A stretch of DNA of 64,000 nt from Bacteroidetes bacterium RIFCSPLOWO2_12_FULL_35_15 (GTDB lineage: Bacteria > Bacteroidota > Bacteroidia > 2-12-FULL-35-15). How positions within the stretch are numbered: position 1 is the first letter of the stretch; each line of letters opens with the position of its first letter. Below are positions 53,832-64,000 of this stretch, one piece after another. The stretch spans positions 47,471 to 111,470 of the forward strand of contig MEPB01000094.1 in assembly GCA_001769385.1 (NCBI GenBank). The letters run 5' to 3'. The notes under the pieces are model-generated. The model did not search any database. It was not told the DNA's origin and saw only the letters and a list, made by a program, of their open reading frames with translations. The translations under genes were made by a program, and so were the position numbers.

Positions 53832-53864
53832 AAAACGCCCCAACGATTTCGTTAGGGCGTTTTA
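53832..53864 (+). terminator. Terminator retained after the gene relic
   Basis: AAAACGCCC and AACG pair with CGTT and GGGCGTTTT around the loop ATTT, followed by AGTTTTT. It probably served the gene whose tail survives just upstream, and may now terminate the convergent thioredoxin-family gene as well. Confidence 0.85.
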
Positions 53865-53881
53865 GTTTTTATGAAATGAAT

Positions 53882-54499
53882 TTATTCTTCCAGTCTTTTT
53901 ATAGAACAACCTACCGATTTTGTAGAATTTGTTTTTATCGGTTTCCCGCTTGCAACAGCATTTATAGCATCAATTAAAAAATGTTCTTTCGCATCATTTA
54001 CATCTTTGATGTTATCATCGATAGCACCGCGATATGCCAATCCTTTACTATCAAATAAAAAACAATGAGGTGTTCGTGTAGCGCCAAATGCATCTGCTAC
54101 TTGTGAGTTTTTATCCACTACATAATAAAAATCATACCCTTGTGAACTTGCATATTTTTTCATTTCTTCAAATGAGTCATCTGCATCACGCTGAGCTTCA
54201 TTTGAATTGATCAGGATAACTCCTATTTTATTTTTTTTTGCCAAGGAAGCTACTTCTTTAATACGAGCTTCGCTTAATTTTACATAGGGGCAGGTATTAC
54301 ATGAAAATATGACAAGTAAACCTTTTTCGGATTTTGCATCCGTTAAAGAAACCTGCTTACCACTAATATCTATCATTTTAACTTCGGCTTTAGGAATAGC
54401 CGAACCAATTGCTAATTCGGAGTTTACAGCCGGCTTAAAAGCGGAAGCAATAATTATAAACAAAGAAGCTATCGATAAAAAAAATATTTTCTTTTTCAT
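53882..54499 (-). CDS. Exported thioredoxin/redoxin-family protein
   Basis: A 205-residue protein with a signal peptide (about 1-20) and a thioredoxin-like fold of the redoxin/AhpC-TSA kind. The active site is CNTCPY (Cys67, Cys70) in VIFSCNTCPYVK, and the cis-Pro motif TRTPHCFLFD lies near 155. The C-terminus carries one more cysteine (VGCSIKRL). Such proteins are frequent in Bacteroidota; the C-N-T-C-P-Y site is typical of a family that is often paired with peroxide or metal stress genes. No partner gene is adjacent. Confidence 0.88.
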   Translation of the reverse strand: MKKKIFFLSIASLFIIIASAFKPAVNSELAIGSAIPKAEVKMIDISGKQVSLTDAKSEKGLLVIFSCNTCPYVKLSEARIKEVASLAKKNKIGVILINSNEAQRDADDSFEEMKKYASSQGYDFYYVVDKNSQVADAFGATRTPHCFLFDSKGLAYRGAIDDNIKDVNDAKEHFLIDAINAVASGKPIKTNSTKSVGCSIKRLEE

Positions 54500-54594
54500 T
54501 TTTTAAAAATTTATTATTTAGAAAAGTGAATTTACAACAAAAGAGATGAACCACCAATTATTTCGATTGTCTATATTTTACATTCTTTATCGAA

Positions 54595-54626
54595 AAAAAA
54601 ATGGGAGTAAAAACTCCCATTTTTTA
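54595..54626 (-). terminator. Terminator of clpC
   Basis: ATGGGAGT (54601-54608) and ACTCCCAT (54613-54620) form a perfect stem flanked by A and T runs; on the minus strand a T-run of eight follows. It lies 3 bp beyond the clpC stop. Confidence 0.9.
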
Positions 54627-54628
54627 AT

Positions 54629-57163
54629 TTATTCTTCTTTTTTACTTTTTTTCGGTTTACTTTCTTTTGGCTTGCTGATCTTGATCAGAATTTCATTTTT
54701 TTCTTTATCAAAGCCAACATCAATAATATCACCTTCGCTTAAATGTGATTTGATGATCTCTTCAGCCAAAGGATCTTCTAAATATTTTTGAATGGCGCGT
54801 TTTAACGGACGGGCACCAAACTGAATATCATACCCTTTTTCGGAGATAAAATCTTTGGCCTCTGCTGAAACTTTTATTTGATATCCTAAGCCATTGATAC
54901 GACCATATAAACTATTTAATTCAATATCGATAATCTTATGGATATCATCACGTGTTAATGAATTGAAAATAACCACATCATCAATACGATTCAGGAATTC
55001 AGGAGCAAATGCTTTTTTCAAAGCACCTTCAATAATACCTTTTGAATGATCATCTTCACTTTCTTTTTTAGCAGAGGTAGTAAATCCAACACCTTGTCCA
55101 AAATCTTTTAACTGACGGGCACCGATATTGGAGGTCATAATAATGATCGTATTTTTAAAATCGATCTTACGGCCTAAGCTATCAGTCATTTGTCCATCAT
55201 CCAAAGCTTGTAACAATAAATTAAATACATCGGGATGTGCTTTCTCGATCTCGTCAAGTAAAATCACTGAATACGGTCGTCTGCGAACTTTTTCTGTTAA
55301 CTGACCGCCTTCTTCATAACCAACATATCCCGGAGGCGCTCCAATTAAACGTGACACGGCAAATTTCTCCATATACTCACTCATGTCGATACGGATAAGT
55401 GCATCATCATTATCAAATAAATATTTTGATAACACTTTTGCTAATTGTGTTTTTCCAACACCGGTAGGCCCCATAAAAATGAAAGAACCGATTGGTTTAT
55501 TCGGATCTTTTAATCCTGCACGGTTACGTTGAATTGCTTTTACCACTTTCTTTACCGCATCATCCTGTCCAACTACTTTACCTTGTAGCAGGTCAGCCAT
55601 CTTCACTAATTTGTCACCTTCATTTTGTGCAATACGTTGAACAGGAACACCTGTCATCATCGCAACAACTTCAGCAACATTATCTTCGGTAACCATTTCG
55701 CGATGCGTTTTGCTTTCTTCTTCCCAAGCTTTTTTTGCAGCATCTAATTGTTCCAGTAATGTACGTTCGGTATCACGTAAACGAGCTGCCTCTTCATATT
55801 TTTGTGAACGGACAACTTTATTTTTCTCTTCCTTAATATCTTCCAGTTTTTTCTCGATCTCCACAATATTTTTCGGAACATTAATATTGGTGATATGAAC
55901 ACGGGATCCCGACTCATCCAAAGCATCAATTGCTTTATCCGGCAAATGGCGGTCGGTAATATAACGGGCAGTTAATGCAACACATGCTTTAATTGCTTCA
56001 TCAGTATATATTACATTGTGATGATCTTCGTATTTCGATTTGATATTATTTAATATCTGAATTGTTTCTTCAGGGGTGGTAGGTTCAATGATCACCTTTT
56101 GGAAACGTCTTTCCAATGCACCATCTTTCTCGATGTATTGACGATATTCATCTAAAGTTGTAGCACCAATACATTGGATTTCGCCACGTGCTAAAGCCGG
56201 TTTGAACATATTGGAAGCATCCAGTGAGCCCGAAGCACCACCGGCACCAATAATAGTATGAATTTCATCAATGAATAAAATAACATCAGATGATTTTTCT
56301 AATTCATTCATTACTGCTTTCATTCGTTCTTCAAACTGTCCGCGATATTTTGTGCCGGCAACAAGTGAAGCCAGATCAAGTGTTACCACACGTTTGCCAA
56401 ACAAAACGCGCGATACTTTACGTTGAATGATTCGCAATGCCAATCCTTCAGCGATAGCTGATTTACCAACTCCCGGTTCACCAATTAAAATTGGATTGTT
56501 TTTCTTTCTTCTGGATAGAATTTGAGAAACACGCTCTATTTCTTTCTCTCTGCCAACAATTGGATCTAATTTACCTTCTTCGGCAGCTTTGGTAAGGTCA
56601 CGACCAAAATTATCTAAAACAGGGGTTTTTGATTTGCTATCCACTGGTTTTTTTGTGCTGCTGGAGCTAAACGAATCCTCATCTGCATCATCATCAGAAG
56701 GGGTTCCGGGGAATTCTGCTTTCGGGTCGGATTTTGATAATTCTAGTTCATGCTTCATAACTTCATAATCAATTTTAAATTTATGTAATGATTTTGTGGC
56801 AATATTATCTTCATCTTTTAAGATAGATAATATTAAATGTTCGGTTCCAATTACCGGACTTTTAAAAAGTTTAGCTTCTAAATAGGTTATTTTTAAAGCT
56901 CTTTCAGCTTGTTTCATTAACGGGATGTTAGCTAAATTATTAACTTTTTTAGTGTCAGTAACAATTGCTTCTTCAACTGTTTTACGCAATTCTGCCAGAT
57001 CAACATGTAATGCTTTAAGCAAACGAACCGCTGTGCCTTCGCCTTCACGAATGATCCCTAATAATAAATGTTCTGTCCCAATGTAATCATGCCCTAAACG
57101 CAGTGCTTCTTCTCTGCTGTAGGTGATTACATCTTTTACCCTCGGTGAAAATTTAGCTTCCAT
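54629..57163 (-). CDS. clpC: ClpC-type AAA+ unfoldase (Clp protease ATP-binding subunit)
   Basis: An 844-residue class I Hsp100 protein from ATG 57163; the frame runs 17 codons further but the shorter form starts [13 protein letters not shown] as in the family. Two Clp N repeats (about 1-145) precede AAA1 with Walker [10 protein letters not shown], a UVR/middle region (about 415-450, [20 protein letters not shown]) and AAA2 with GPTGVGKTQ. It unfolds substrates for ClpP and acts with adaptors in stress responses. It is divergent from gyrA and has a strong promoter of its own. Confidence 0.95.
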   Translation of the reverse strand: MEAKFSPRVKDVITYSREEALRLGHDYIGTEHLLLGIIREGEGTAVRLLKALHVDLAELRKTVEEAIVTDTKKVNNLANIPLMKQAERALKITYLEAKLFKSPVIGTEHLILSILKDEDNIATKSLHKFKIDYEVMKHELELSKSDPKAEFPGTPSDDDADEDSFSSSSTKKPVDSKSKTPVLDNFGRDLTKAAEEGKLDPIVGREKEIERVSQILSRRKKNNPILIGEPGVGKSAIAEGLALRIIQRKVSRVLFGKRVVTLDLASLVAGTKYRGQFEERMKAVMNELEKSSDVILFIDEIHTIIGAGGASGSLDASNMFKPALARGEIQCIGATTLDEYRQYIEKDGALERRFQKVIIEPTTPEETIQILNNIKSKYEDHHNVIYTDEAIKACVALTARYITDRHLPDKAIDALDESGSRVHITNINVPKNIVEIEKKLEDIKEEKNKVVRSQKYEEAARLRDTERTLLEQLDAAKKAWEEESKTHREMVTEDNVAEVVAMMTGVPVQRIAQNEGDKLVKMADLLQGKVVGQDDAVKKVVKAIQRNRAGLKDPNKPIGSFIFMGPTGVGKTQLAKVLSKYLFDNDDALIRIDMSEYMEKFAVSRLIGAPPGYVGYEEGGQLTEKVRRRPYSVILLDEIEKAHPDVFNLLLQALDDGQMTDSLGRKIDFKNTIIIMTSNIGARQLKDFGQGVGFTTSAKKESEDDHSKGIIEGALKKAFAPEFLNRIDDVVIFNSLTRDDIHKIIDIELNSLYGRINGLGYQIKVSAEAKDFISEKGYDIQFGARPLKRAIQKYLEDPLAEEIIKSHLSEGDIIDVGFDKEKNEILIKISKPKESKPKKSKKEE

Positions 57164-57221
57164 AATGCTTGTATTTATTGTTGTTGTTACGTTTTCGTGA
57201 AATAAGAGTTTCAAATACCAG

Positions 57222-57253
57222 CAAAAATAAGGTATTTAACTTCAATATCAAAA
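57222..57253 (-). promoter_or_regulatory. clpC promoter (TTTTG-N19-TATTTTTG)
   Basis: On the minus strand TTTTG (57253-57249), a 19-bp spacer and TATTTTTG (57229-57222) match the Bacteroidota -33/-7 consensus closely. It gives a 5' leader of roughly 50 nt ahead of the ATG at 57163. Confidence 0.75.
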
Positions 57254-57486
57254 GTACTTAGTGCATTTGAAGGAGCATTATAACGGGCTTTTTATTTATT
57301 AACAAAAAATTTGTTAATATGTTAATAATTAAAGCGCCAAAAAAGGCTTCATTTCCTATCAATTAAGTATTTTCGAACTCCTAAATTTATTAGGTGATTA
57401 GCAACTATTATGCTAAACAAAATTTATGACATTTTAGCTTGATTAAACGAATAATAACGCACTAAAAATAAAAAGAAATAGAAATT
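57254..57486. other. gyrA upstream region
   Basis: An AT-rich divergent region. AACAAAAAATTTGTTAATATG (about 57301-57321) contains a partial palindrome and could be an operator. TATTTTCG at about 57369-57376 is a weak -7 candidate for gyrA. No gene is present. Confidence 0.35.
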
Positions 57487-60057
57487 ATGGCAGACGGAGA
57501 AAAAATCATTCAGATTAACATTGAGGAAGAAATGAAATCAGCTTACATCGATTATTCGATGTCAGTAATTGTATCCCGTGCATTACCTGATGTGCGTGAT
57601 GGATTAAAACCTGTTCACAGAAGGGTGTTGTATGGAATGCTTGATCTGGGCGTAATGTCAAACAAGGCACATAAAAAATCTGCACGTATTGTCGGGGAAG
57701 TACTTGGAAAGTATCACCCACATGGCGATACCTCTGTTTATGACGCAATGGTACGTATGGCGCAGGAATGGAGTTTGCGTTATCCATTGGTGGACGGACA
57801 AGGTAACTTTGGTTCTGTTGATGGTGACAGTCCTGCAGCAATGCGTTATACAGAAGCTAGATTGAAGAAGATCGCGGAGGAAATGTTAAATGATATTGAA
57901 AAAGATACTGTTGATTTTCGCCCAAATTTTGATGACAGTTTAACCGAACCTACTGTTTTGCCGTCACGAATTCCCAATCTTTTAATAAATGGAGCATCCG
58001 GAATTGCAGTTGGAATGGCAACCAATATGCCACCACACAACTTAACCGAAATCATTAATGCAACAGTTGCTTATATTGATAACCGGGATATTGATATTGC
58101 AGGCATCATGCACTATGTAAAAGCGCCTGATTTCCCTACCGGTGGAATCATATACGGTTATGAAGGTGTTAAGGATGCTTTTGAAACAGGTCGCGGACGG
58201 ATTGTAATGCGTGCCCAAACAAATGTTGAGATTACAGATGCAGGGCGTGAACGGATTATTGTTTCTGAGATTCCGTATCAGGTAAATAAAGCGGAAATGA
58301 TCCGCAAAACAGCTGATCTGGTTAACGACAAAAAGATCGAAGGCATTTCTGATATTCGTGATGAATCGGACAGAGATGGTATGCGCATTGTTTATGAATT
58401 AAAACGGGATGCCATCACCAACGTTGTTTTAAATAATCTATTCAAATATACAGAGCTTCAAACGTCATTCAGTGTAAATAATATTGCGCTGGTTGGGGGA
58501 CGACCAATGATGCTGACCATTAAAGACATGATCACCCATTTTGTAGATCATCGTCATGATGTGGTGGTACGCAGAACAAAATTTGAATTAGCCCAGGCAG
58601 AAAAGCGTGCTCATATTCTACAAGGGTACTTAATTGCATTAGATCATTTAGATGAAGTAATTAAATTAATTCGTGCAGCAGCAACACCAAGCGAAGCGCA
58701 AGATGGTTTGATGAGTAACTTCGGATTATCCGAAATTCAAGCTAAAGCGATACTTGAAATGCGCTTACGTGTACTTACTGGTTTAGAGCGAGATAAGATA
58801 AAAGCTGAGTACGAAGAGTTAATGAAATTAATTGACTATTTACATTCCATTTTGAATGATGAAACGTTGAGAATGAAGATCATTAAAGATGAGCTTCTTG
58901 AGATCAAAGAAAAATATGGTGATGAGCGAAGAACCCAAATAGTTTACGCTTCGGGAGATTTCAAAATAGAAGACATGATTGCTGATGAAGATGTGGTAAT
59001 CACCATTTCTCACATGGGTTATATCAAACGTACCGCCCTTACTGAATATAGAACTCAGGCCCGTGGTGGAAAAGGAGCTAAAGGAAGCACTACTCGTGAT
59101 GAAGATTTTATCGAACATTTATTTGTAGCATCAACGCATAACTATTTATTATTGTTCACCGAGCAGGGCCGCTGCTTCTGGATGCGTGCATTTGAGGTTC
59201 CGGAAGGAACACGTACTTCAAAAGGACGTGCCATTCAGAATTTAATTAATATTCCTCCTGATGATAAAGTAAAAGCATACATCAATGTTAAAAATTTAGG
59301 TGATGAAGAATACATCAATAATAACTTTATTATTATGTGTACTAAAAACGGAGTGATCAAAAAAACAACATTAGAAGCTTATTCCCGTCCACGTCAAAAT
59401 GGTATCAATGCAATTACCGTTCGTGATGGAGATACCTTATTAGAAGTATTATTAACCAATGGCACAAATGAAATTATGCTGGCTTCAAAAGCCGGCAAAG
59501 TTGTTCGTTTTAACGAAGCCAATGTTCGTCCGATGGGACGTAATGCTTCAGGTGTAAGAGGTATTAATATCAGCGATGTAAAAGGCAATGAAGTGATCGG
59601 TATGATCGCAATGGCGGATAAACTCAGCAACGTAATGGTCGTATCCGAAAAAGGATATGGGAAACGCTCGGATATTGAAGAATATCGTGTTACAAAACGT
59701 GGTGGCAAAGGTGTTAAAACCATTAACATTACTGATAAAACAGGTTATTTAATTGCTATCAAAGATGTTACTGACAAAAATGACCTGATGATCATCAATA
59801 AATCCGGTATCATTATTCGTTTGTCAGTTGCCGATCTGCGCGTAATAGGCAGAGCGACTCAAGGAGTTCGTTTGATCAACTTAAAAGAAACAGACGAAAT
59901 TGCTGCTGTAACAAAAGTTGATATCGATGAAGTGGTTGAAAGTATTGAGAACGAAGAAAATCCTACTGAGAATTATGGAACAGAAGGTAACAATGCGTCT
60001 GATACTGAAACAAACACTGATACCAAGGAAGTTGATAACAGTGGGGATGACAAATAA
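57487..60057 (+). CDS. gyrA: DNA gyrase subunit A
   Basis: An 856-residue type IIA topoisomerase subunit that cuts and rejoins DNA to introduce negative supercoils. The catalytic tyrosine is Tyr121 in [10 protein letters not shown]. The quinolone-determining region is [13 protein letters not shown], with Thr82 at the position of E. coli Ser83 and Asp86 at that of Asp87. The GyrA box QARGGKG (524-530) and the C-terminal beta-pinwheel identify GyrA rather than ParC. The acidic tail after about 820 is typical of bacterial GyrA. The ATG is preceded by an A-rich region without an evident Shine-Dalgarno. Confidence 0.96.
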   Translation: MADGEKIIQINIEEEMKSAYIDYSMSVIVSRALPDVRDGLKPVHRRVLYGMLDLGVMSNKAHKKSARIVGEVLGKYHPHGDTSVYDAMVRMAQEWSLRYPLVDGQGNFGSVDGDSPAAMRYTEARLKKIAEEMLNDIEKDTVDFRPNFDDSLTEPTVLPSRIPNLLINGASGIAVGMATNMPPHNLTEIINATVAYIDNRDIDIAGIMHYVKAPDFPTGGIIYGYEGVKDAFETGRGRIVMRAQTNVEITDAGRERIIVSEIPYQVNKAEMIRKTADLVNDKKIEGISDIRDESDRDGMRIVYELKRDAITNVVLNNLFKYTELQTSFSVNNIALVGGRPMMLTIKDMITHFVDHRHDVVVRRTKFELAQAEKRAHILQGYLIALDHLDEVIKLIRAAATPSEAQDGLMSNFGLSEIQAKAILEMRLRVLTGLERDKIKAEYEELMKLIDYLHSILNDETLRMKIIKDELLEIKEKYGDERRTQIVYASGDFKIEDMIADEDVVITISHMGYIKRTALTEYRTQARGGKGAKGSTTRDEDFIEHLFVASTHNYLLLFTEQGRCFWMRAFEVPEGTRTSKGRAIQNLINIPPDDKVKAYINVKNLGDEEYINNNFIIMCTKNGVIKKTTLEAYSRPRQNGINAITVRDGDTLLEVLLTNGTNEIMLASKAGKVVRFNEANVRPMGRNASGVRGINISDVKGNEVIGMIAMADKLSNVMVVSEKGYGKRSDIEEYRVTKRGGKGVKTINITDKTGYLIAIKDVTDKNDLMIINKSGIIIRLSVADLRVIGRATQGVRLINLKETDEIAAVTKVDIDEVVESIENEENPTENYGTEGNNASDTETNTDTKEVDNSGDDK

Positions 60058-60077
60058 TAAATCTAAAAGATAGATCG

Positions 60078-61331
60078 ATGAAAAAGATTGTTTTATTTTT
60101 AATTGCGATGCTACCTGTAGTTGCAGGTAGCGCACAATCTGCAAAATTAGTTTCAGCAAATAACTATTATAAAGATTATGTAAAAGAAAACGATCCAGCA
60201 TCGCTTTCCAAAGCAAAAGAAGCGATTGATCTTGCATTGGCGCATCCTGATACAAAGGATCTGACTAAAACTCAGGTGTATGCCGGACAAATTTATTTGG
60301 CGCTTTTTGATCTTAACCTTCGTACTCAAACTGAAAAACAAACCAAAGAAACTGATCCTAATAAAAAGGCGTTAATTGCGTATCAAAATACTTCTTCCTC
60401 TGATCTGAAAGCAGCCTATCAAGCATATGCCAATGCAACCAAACTGGATCTGAAAGGGAACTACAAATCAGATATTGAATCGGGAAATGCAAGAATTGGC
60501 GGTCATTATATTAATAAAGCAAAGGCCGATTATAATGCAAAAAAATATGCTGAAGCACTTCCTTCTTTTGAAATTATTTATGAAATAAATGGCCCGAAGG
60601 ATACAACAAGCCTTGGAAATTGTGCTTTAGTAGCTGAAAGAGCCGGTGCATACGACAAAGCAAAATTGTATCTGCAAAAAATGATCGAATTAAAACAAGG
60701 TCGTGGAGCCACTTATTCCTCTTTGGTTACTGTTAATTTAATGGCAAAAGATACGGCTACTGCAATGGATGTTTTGAAAAAAGGCAGATTGGCATATCCT
60801 AATGACATTGGGCTATTGATCTCGGAAACAAATTATTTTTTAAAAACAAACAAAAGCCAGGAAGCTTTGCTGGATCTGAATTTAGCAATTGCTGCAAAAC
60901 CTACCGATCAAAATTTGTATTTAGTGCGAGGTAATATTTACGATAACCTTGCCAACCCAAAGGATGAAGCAGGGAAAGAAATGGCAAAACCAACGGATTA
61001 TGCTGATAAAATAAAATTGGCTGAAGCGGATTATAAAAAAGCCATTGAATTAAAACCTGATTATTTTGATGCCTTATTTAATTTAGGTGTTTTATATAAC
61101 AATGCAGGTGTTTCTTTAAATAAACAAGCTGATGATATAACTGACAATGCAAAAAATGCGGCAGCAAACGCCAGGGCAACAGAAGAATTTAAGAAAGCAT
61201 TACCGTTATTGGAAAAAGCATTGGAAGTGAATCCTACAGATAGAAATACCCTGTTTGCATTAAAACAAATTTATAGCCGGATGCAAATGGTTGATAAATT
61301 AAAAGCTATTAACGAAAAATTGAAGAACTAA
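60078..61331 (+). CDS. Secreted tetratricopeptide repeat protein
   Basis: A 417-residue protein with signal peptide (about 1-20) and at least five TPRs spread over residues 45-415, for example YAEALPSFEIIYEI, AYDKAKLYLQKMIEL, SQEALLDLNLAIAAKP and YKKAIELKPDYFDALFNLGVLYNNAG. It should be a periplasmic scaffold. It begins 20 bp after the gyrA stop, so the two may be cotranscribed. No specific partner is known. Confidence 0.85.
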   Translation: MKKIVLFLIAMLPVVAGSAQSAKLVSANNYYKDYVKENDPASLSKAKEAIDLALAHPDTKDLTKTQVYAGQIYLALFDLNLRTQTEKQTKETDPNKKALIAYQNTSSSDLKAAYQAYANATKLDLKGNYKSDIESGNARIGGHYINKAKADYNAKKYAEALPSFEIIYEINGPKDTTSLGNCALVAERAGAYDKAKLYLQKMIELKQGRGATYSSLVTVNLMAKDTATAMDVLKKGRLAYPNDIGLLISETNYFLKTNKSQEALLDLNLAIAAKPTDQNLYLVRGNIYDNLANPKDEAGKEMAKPTDYADKIKLAEADYKKAIELKPDYFDALFNLGVLYNNAGVSLNKQADDITDNAKNAAANARATEEFKKALPLLEKALEVNPTDRNTLFALKQIYSRMQMVDKLKAINEKLKN

Positions 61332-61359
61332 GCTTCCAATTTAGTTCGGATATTCAAAG

Positions 61360-61391
61360 ACGGGGAACTCAAAAGGTTCTCCGTTTTTTTT
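61360..61391 (+). terminator. Terminator after the TPR gene
   Basis: ACGG-GAAC (60-68 of this line) pairs with GTTC-CCGT through one G-U, with a loop CTCAAAAG and an eight-T run after the stem. Confidence 0.85.
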
Positions 61392-61745
61392 AAGAAAAAA
61401 TTTGCTTAAACGATGGTTTGTTTTTACAATATTCTATTATGAATTATTTCTTTTCAATATTCTCCCTTAGTTTATCCTGAGCAAAGTCGAAGAGGTCGAA
61501 TCTGCCTATCGCATTCAGGTCCGAAGTGAACGTGCGAATATCCTATTGTGCGGTTGTCAGTTCGAGTGTTTTTCTTTTTTGAAAAATGTATCGAGAACGT
61601 GTGAAAGGAAATGTTTACAACTTCTCGATACGCTCGTTCCCGGCATTCGAAGAGACAATCATGATTAGATTAACAACCTGTTGTTAGTTACTAAATCCCC
61701 ATGTATTCGTAATCATTTTTTCTATCAGTAACTTCGCATTAGCAT
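61392..61745. other. Gene-free region with dispersed repeats
   Basis: CCTGAGCAAAGTCGAAGAGGTCG (about 61478-61500) is a member of the TTCGACTTTGCTCAGG family in the opposite orientation to that at 3880. GTATCGAGAA (61588-61597) and TTCTCGATAC (61622-61631) form an inverted pair like that inside 3814-4055. Nothing else was recognised. Confidence 0.6.
61729..61736 (+). promoter_or_regulatory. Near-consensus -7 box upstream of xerD
   Basis: TAACTTCG differs from TAnnTTTG at one position and ends 9 bp before the xerD ATG at 61746. Confidence 0.3.
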
Positions 61746-62645
61746 ATGAATTGGAAAATATACATAGAAGGTTATAAATCGTTTTTGGCGCTTGAAAAAT
61801 CGCTTTCAAAAAATTCGATTGAGGCTTATATTCATGATGTTCAGAAACTTTATCATTTTCTTGAAATAAAAAAACAGGATCTCTCCCCCAAAGAAATAGA
61901 TCTGAAAAAATTACAGGAGTTTTTAAAATATTTAAATGAATTTTCAATAAGCGCTCCTTCACAAGCACGTATCATTAGTGGGATCAAGGGTTTTTACAAA
62001 TATCTTTTGTTAGAAAATGTTTTGAATAACGACCCGACAGCCTTACTGGAAGCACCCAAACTTGGGCGTAAACTGCCGGATACCTTGAATATTGATGAAA
62101 TAAATAAACTCCTTGATGCAATTGATCTCAGTTCAGCCGAAGGGCAACGAAACAGAGCATTGCTCGAAACGCTTTATAGTTGCGGTTTGCGTGTTAGTGA
62201 ATTAGTTAATCTGAAAATTTCTCATTTGTACTTTAAGGATGGATTTGTAAAAGTTACCGGTAAAGGTGATAAAGAACGATTAGCGCCCATTGGAAGTGTG
62301 GCCGTGAAACAAATAAATATTTATAAAGATCAAATCCGTTGTCACATCAGCATAAAAAAGGACTATGAAGATTTTTTGTTTTTGAATAGGAGAGGAGCAA
62401 ACCTTTCGAGGGTGATGGTTTTTAATATCATTAAAGGTTTAGCTATAAAAATTGGAATGAAAAAGAGCATTAGTCCGCATACGTTCCGGCATTCTTTTGC
62501 TTCTCATTTAATTGAAGGAGGAGCCGATTTGCGTGCTGTTCAGGAAATGCTTGGTCACGAATCAATTACTACTACTGAAATTTATACCCATTTAGACCGT
62601 GATTTTTTGCGTCAGGCGATTATTCAATTTCATCCTCGATCATAA
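61746..62645 (+). CDS. xerD: Site-specific tyrosine recombinase XerD
   Basis: A 299-residue recombinase that, with its partner, resolves chromosome dimers at dif. The SAM-like N-terminal domain (1-105) carries the core-binding helices; the catalytic set is Arg149 (CGLRVSE), Lys173 (TGKGDKE), His245 and Arg248 (PHTFRHS), His271 (LGHESI) and Tyr280 (EIYTHLD). Length and the absence of neighbouring mobile-element genes support chromosomal XerD rather than an integrase. No dif-like site was identified nearby. Confidence 0.94.
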   Translation: MNWKIYIEGYKSFLALEKSLSKNSIEAYIHDVQKLYHFLEIKKQDLSPKEIDLKKLQEFLKYLNEFSISAPSQARIISGIKGFYKYLLLENVLNNDPTALLEAPKLGRKLPDTLNIDEINKLLDAIDLSSAEGQRNRALLETLYSCGLRVSELVNLKISHLYFKDGFVKVTGKGDKERLAPIGSVAVKQINIYKDQIRCHISIKKDYEDFLFLNRRGANLSRVMVFNIIKGLAIKIGMKKSISPHTFRHSFASHLIEGGADLRAVQEMLGHESITTTEIYTHLDRDFLRQAIIQFHPRS

Positions 62646-62730
62646 TGTCCCCCTTGTGTTGAGTTTGTGCGTGTTAGAGAAGGGGGAGCGCGATAGTAAG
62701 TGTGCTGTAGGGGGATGAATAATGTTGTAA
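62642..62730. repeat. CCCCCTT/AAGGGGG inverted repeat after xerD
   Basis: TCCCCCTT (about 62648-62655) pairs with AAGGGGGA (about 62680-62687); AGGGGGAT follows at about 62710-62718. It could terminate xerD or be another dispersed repeat. The segment near 62760-62775 (CTTCGACAAACTCAGG) belongs to a second repeat family. Confidence 0.5.
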
Positions 62731-62806
62731 GCTTTTAAATAAACCTTTGAGCTTTCGCTCCCTTCGACAAACTCAGGCTGACATACGCGCTTTTAATTTT
62801 ATTTAT

Positions 62807-62814
62807 TACATTTG
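62807..62814 (+). promoter_or_regulatory. -7 box (TACATTTG) upstream of the GT2 gene
   Basis: TACATTTG ends 8 bp before the ATG at 62823. A transcript starting at the usual distance would have a leader of only a few nucleotides. Confidence 0.4.
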
Positions 62815-62822
62815 CCATCGCT

Positions 62823-63773
62823 ATGAATATCTCAGTAGTTATACCTTTATTAAACGAAGAAGAATCGTTGCCTGAACTTTGTCATTGGATAGAGAAGGTA
62901 ATGAACGACAATAATTTTTCGTACGAAATTATATTGATTGATGATGGAAGTACAGATAAGTCGTGGCAGGTGGTCGAAGAGCTTTCTTCTAAAAATCAAA
63001 ATATCAGGGGAATAAAATTCAGAAGAAATTATGGTAAATCCGCAGCCTTAAATGTTGCTTTTGAAGCAGCAGAAGGGGATGTGATTATTACAATGGATGC
63101 CGATCTGCAGGATTCACCGGATGAAATTCCTGATTTATATAAAATGATCGCTGTTGATGGTTTGGATCTTGTTTCCGGCTGGAAAAAGAAACGTTACGAT
63201 CCTATTTCAAAAACAATACCTACCAAATTATTTAACTGGGCAACTCGCAAAAGCAGTGGTATCAATAATCTTCACGATTTTAATTGTGGATTAAAAGCGT
63301 ACAAAAAAGATGTTGTAAAAAACATTGAAGTGTATGGCGAAATGCACCGTTATATTCCTGTAATCGCTAAATGGGCCGGTTTTACCAAGATAGAAGAGAA
63401 GGTAGTACAACATCGTGAACGAAAATACGGAAAAACAAAATTTGGTTTAGAGCGATTTATCCGTGGTTTCTTAGATCTGCTATCAATAACATTTGTTTCG
63501 AAATTCGGAAAACGCCCCATGCACTTTTTTGGATTATGGGGCACCATTTCATTTTTCTTTGGTGTTATGGTTTCTTTGTTTCTGATCGGAGAAAAAGTTT
63601 ACAAATCAGCTTATGCCATTCCTACGAGAGATGTTACCGATAAACCTTTATTTTACCTGGCTTTGGTAGCAATGATTATTGGAACACAATTGTTTCTGGC
63701 AGGCTTTTTAGGAGAAATGATCTCTCGTAATTCTAACGACAGAAATAGTTACAAAATAGAAAAGAGAATTTAG
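62823..63773 (+). CDS. Polyprenyl-phosphate glycosyltransferase (GT2, DPM1/GtrB type)
   Basis: A 316-residue membrane-associated GT2 enzyme. The GT-A domain has VVIPLLNEEESLPE at the start, DDGSTD (40-45) and the metal-binding DADLQD (92-97); two C-terminal membrane helices (about 232-255 and 278-302) follow. This arrangement belongs to the DPM1-like/GtrB group, which transfers a sugar from a nucleotide donor to undecaprenyl or polyprenyl phosphate. The sugar is unknown and no cognate flippase or transferase gene is adjacent. Confidence 0.9.
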   Translation: MNISVVIPLLNEEESLPELCHWIEKVMNDNNFSYEIILIDDGSTDKSWQVVEELSSKNQNIRGIKFRRNYGKSAALNVAFEAAEGDVIITMDADLQDSPDEIPDLYKMIAVDGLDLVSGWKKKRYDPISKTIPTKLFNWATRKSSGINNLHDFNCGLKAYKKDVVKNIEVYGEMHRYIPVIAKWAGFTKIEEKVVQHRERKYGKTKFGLERFIRGFLDLLSITFVSKFGKRPMHFFGLWGTISFFFGVMVSLFLIGEKVYKSAYAIPTRDVTDKPLFYLALVAMIIGTQLFLAGFLGEMISRNSNDRNSYKIEKRI

Positions 63774-64000
63774 TTTTTTTCACATTGCATATTTTGTATT
63801 TCTTTGAGACTTTTGCGTTATTTGCGGCAAATAGATCTACAACATATATACCAATTCGCAACCTTCACAGTCTCACTGTCAATCACACAAGGGAGGTAAT
63901 TATCTTTTAAGGGTAATGGTGCAAAAAATAGTTGGTGTTTTTGTAAAAAATAACTCTTATTATAGTCCCGAAAATCAAACGAGGACATTGGCTCTGCTGG
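63774..64000. other. Window edge with possible partial gene
   Basis: A minus-strand frame is open from the window edge to a TAA near 63816 and would be the end of a gene coming from outside. A plus-strand frame from ATG 63916 (MVQKIVGVFVKNNSYYSPEN) is also open to the edge. They overlap, so at most one is likely real; I recognise neither. Confidence 0.25.

Noticed and set aside
57487..60057. ParC rather than GyrA
   Set aside because: A GyrA box (QARGGKG) and acidic tail are present.
61746..62645. Phage or transposon integrase
   Set aside because: Length, motif set and context (no excisionase, no att repeats, housekeeping neighbours) fit chromosomal XerD.

Overview
The window reads as a chromosomal segment of a Bacteroidota bacterium. 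It is AT-rich and carries several features typical of that phylum: cargo proteins with type IX secretion (T9SS) sorting domains of both type A and type B, a PorP/SprF-like protein beside a PD40/OmpA protein, a GWxTD-domain protein, SpoIIE-type phosphatases preceded by PAS or TPR modules, BshB1 (bacillithiol), and TAnnTTTG-type -7 promoter boxes. The genus cannot be told from the sequence. A ccm haem-handling system, a lipoprotein cytochrome c and a thiol peroxidase suggest respiratory, oxygen-exposed growth.

Layout. 1-8.4 kb: end of a hotdog thioesterase, DUF4349 lipoprotein, PlsC-type acyltransferase, a 1.2 kb gene-free repeat region, a class III aminotransferase, a CoA-binding/MFS pair and a UPF0114-like membrane protein. 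8.4-14.8 kb: tRNA-Ser(UGA), GWxTD protein, glycosyltransferase, AroQ, a methionine-free cytochrome c, a PAS-SpoIIE phosphatase and an exported VOC protein. 14.8-19 kb: a T9SS cupredoxin, then the operon DUF2520 - KdsC - UbiA - Maf. 19-24.2 kb: a ccmB-C-D-E-F cluster whose CcmE has a CxxxY motif and whose ccmE-ccmF junction holds a long G-rich repeat. 24.3-33.8 kb: beta-CASP nuclease, glutathione peroxidase, bshB1, a YfiR-like lipoprotein, ffh, folD, a TPR-SpoIIE phosphatase and a SET-domain protein. 34.3-51.4 kb: a surface locus of two giant repeat adhesins with type B sorting domains, PorP/SprF-like and OmpA proteins, then a TPR histidine kinase, a LuxR-type regulator, an unrecognised secreted protein and a thioredoxin-like protein. 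51.5-64 kb: small genes, a repeat cluster with a frameshifted gene relic, ClpC and GyrA (divergent), a TPR protein, XerD and a polyprenyl-phosphate glycosyltransferase.

No CRISPR array, prophage, transposase or restriction system was seen. Much of the intergenic space is filled by several families of short, non-coding, partly palindromic repeats; some have terminal inverted repeats and look like MITEs. The most distinctive signals are these repeat families, the G-rich array inside the ccm operon, the CxxxY CcmE, the exact 249/255-bp repeat architecture of the second adhesin, and the co-directional adhesin/PorP/OmpA/two-component locus. I did not find a clearly new multi-gene defence or metabolic system.
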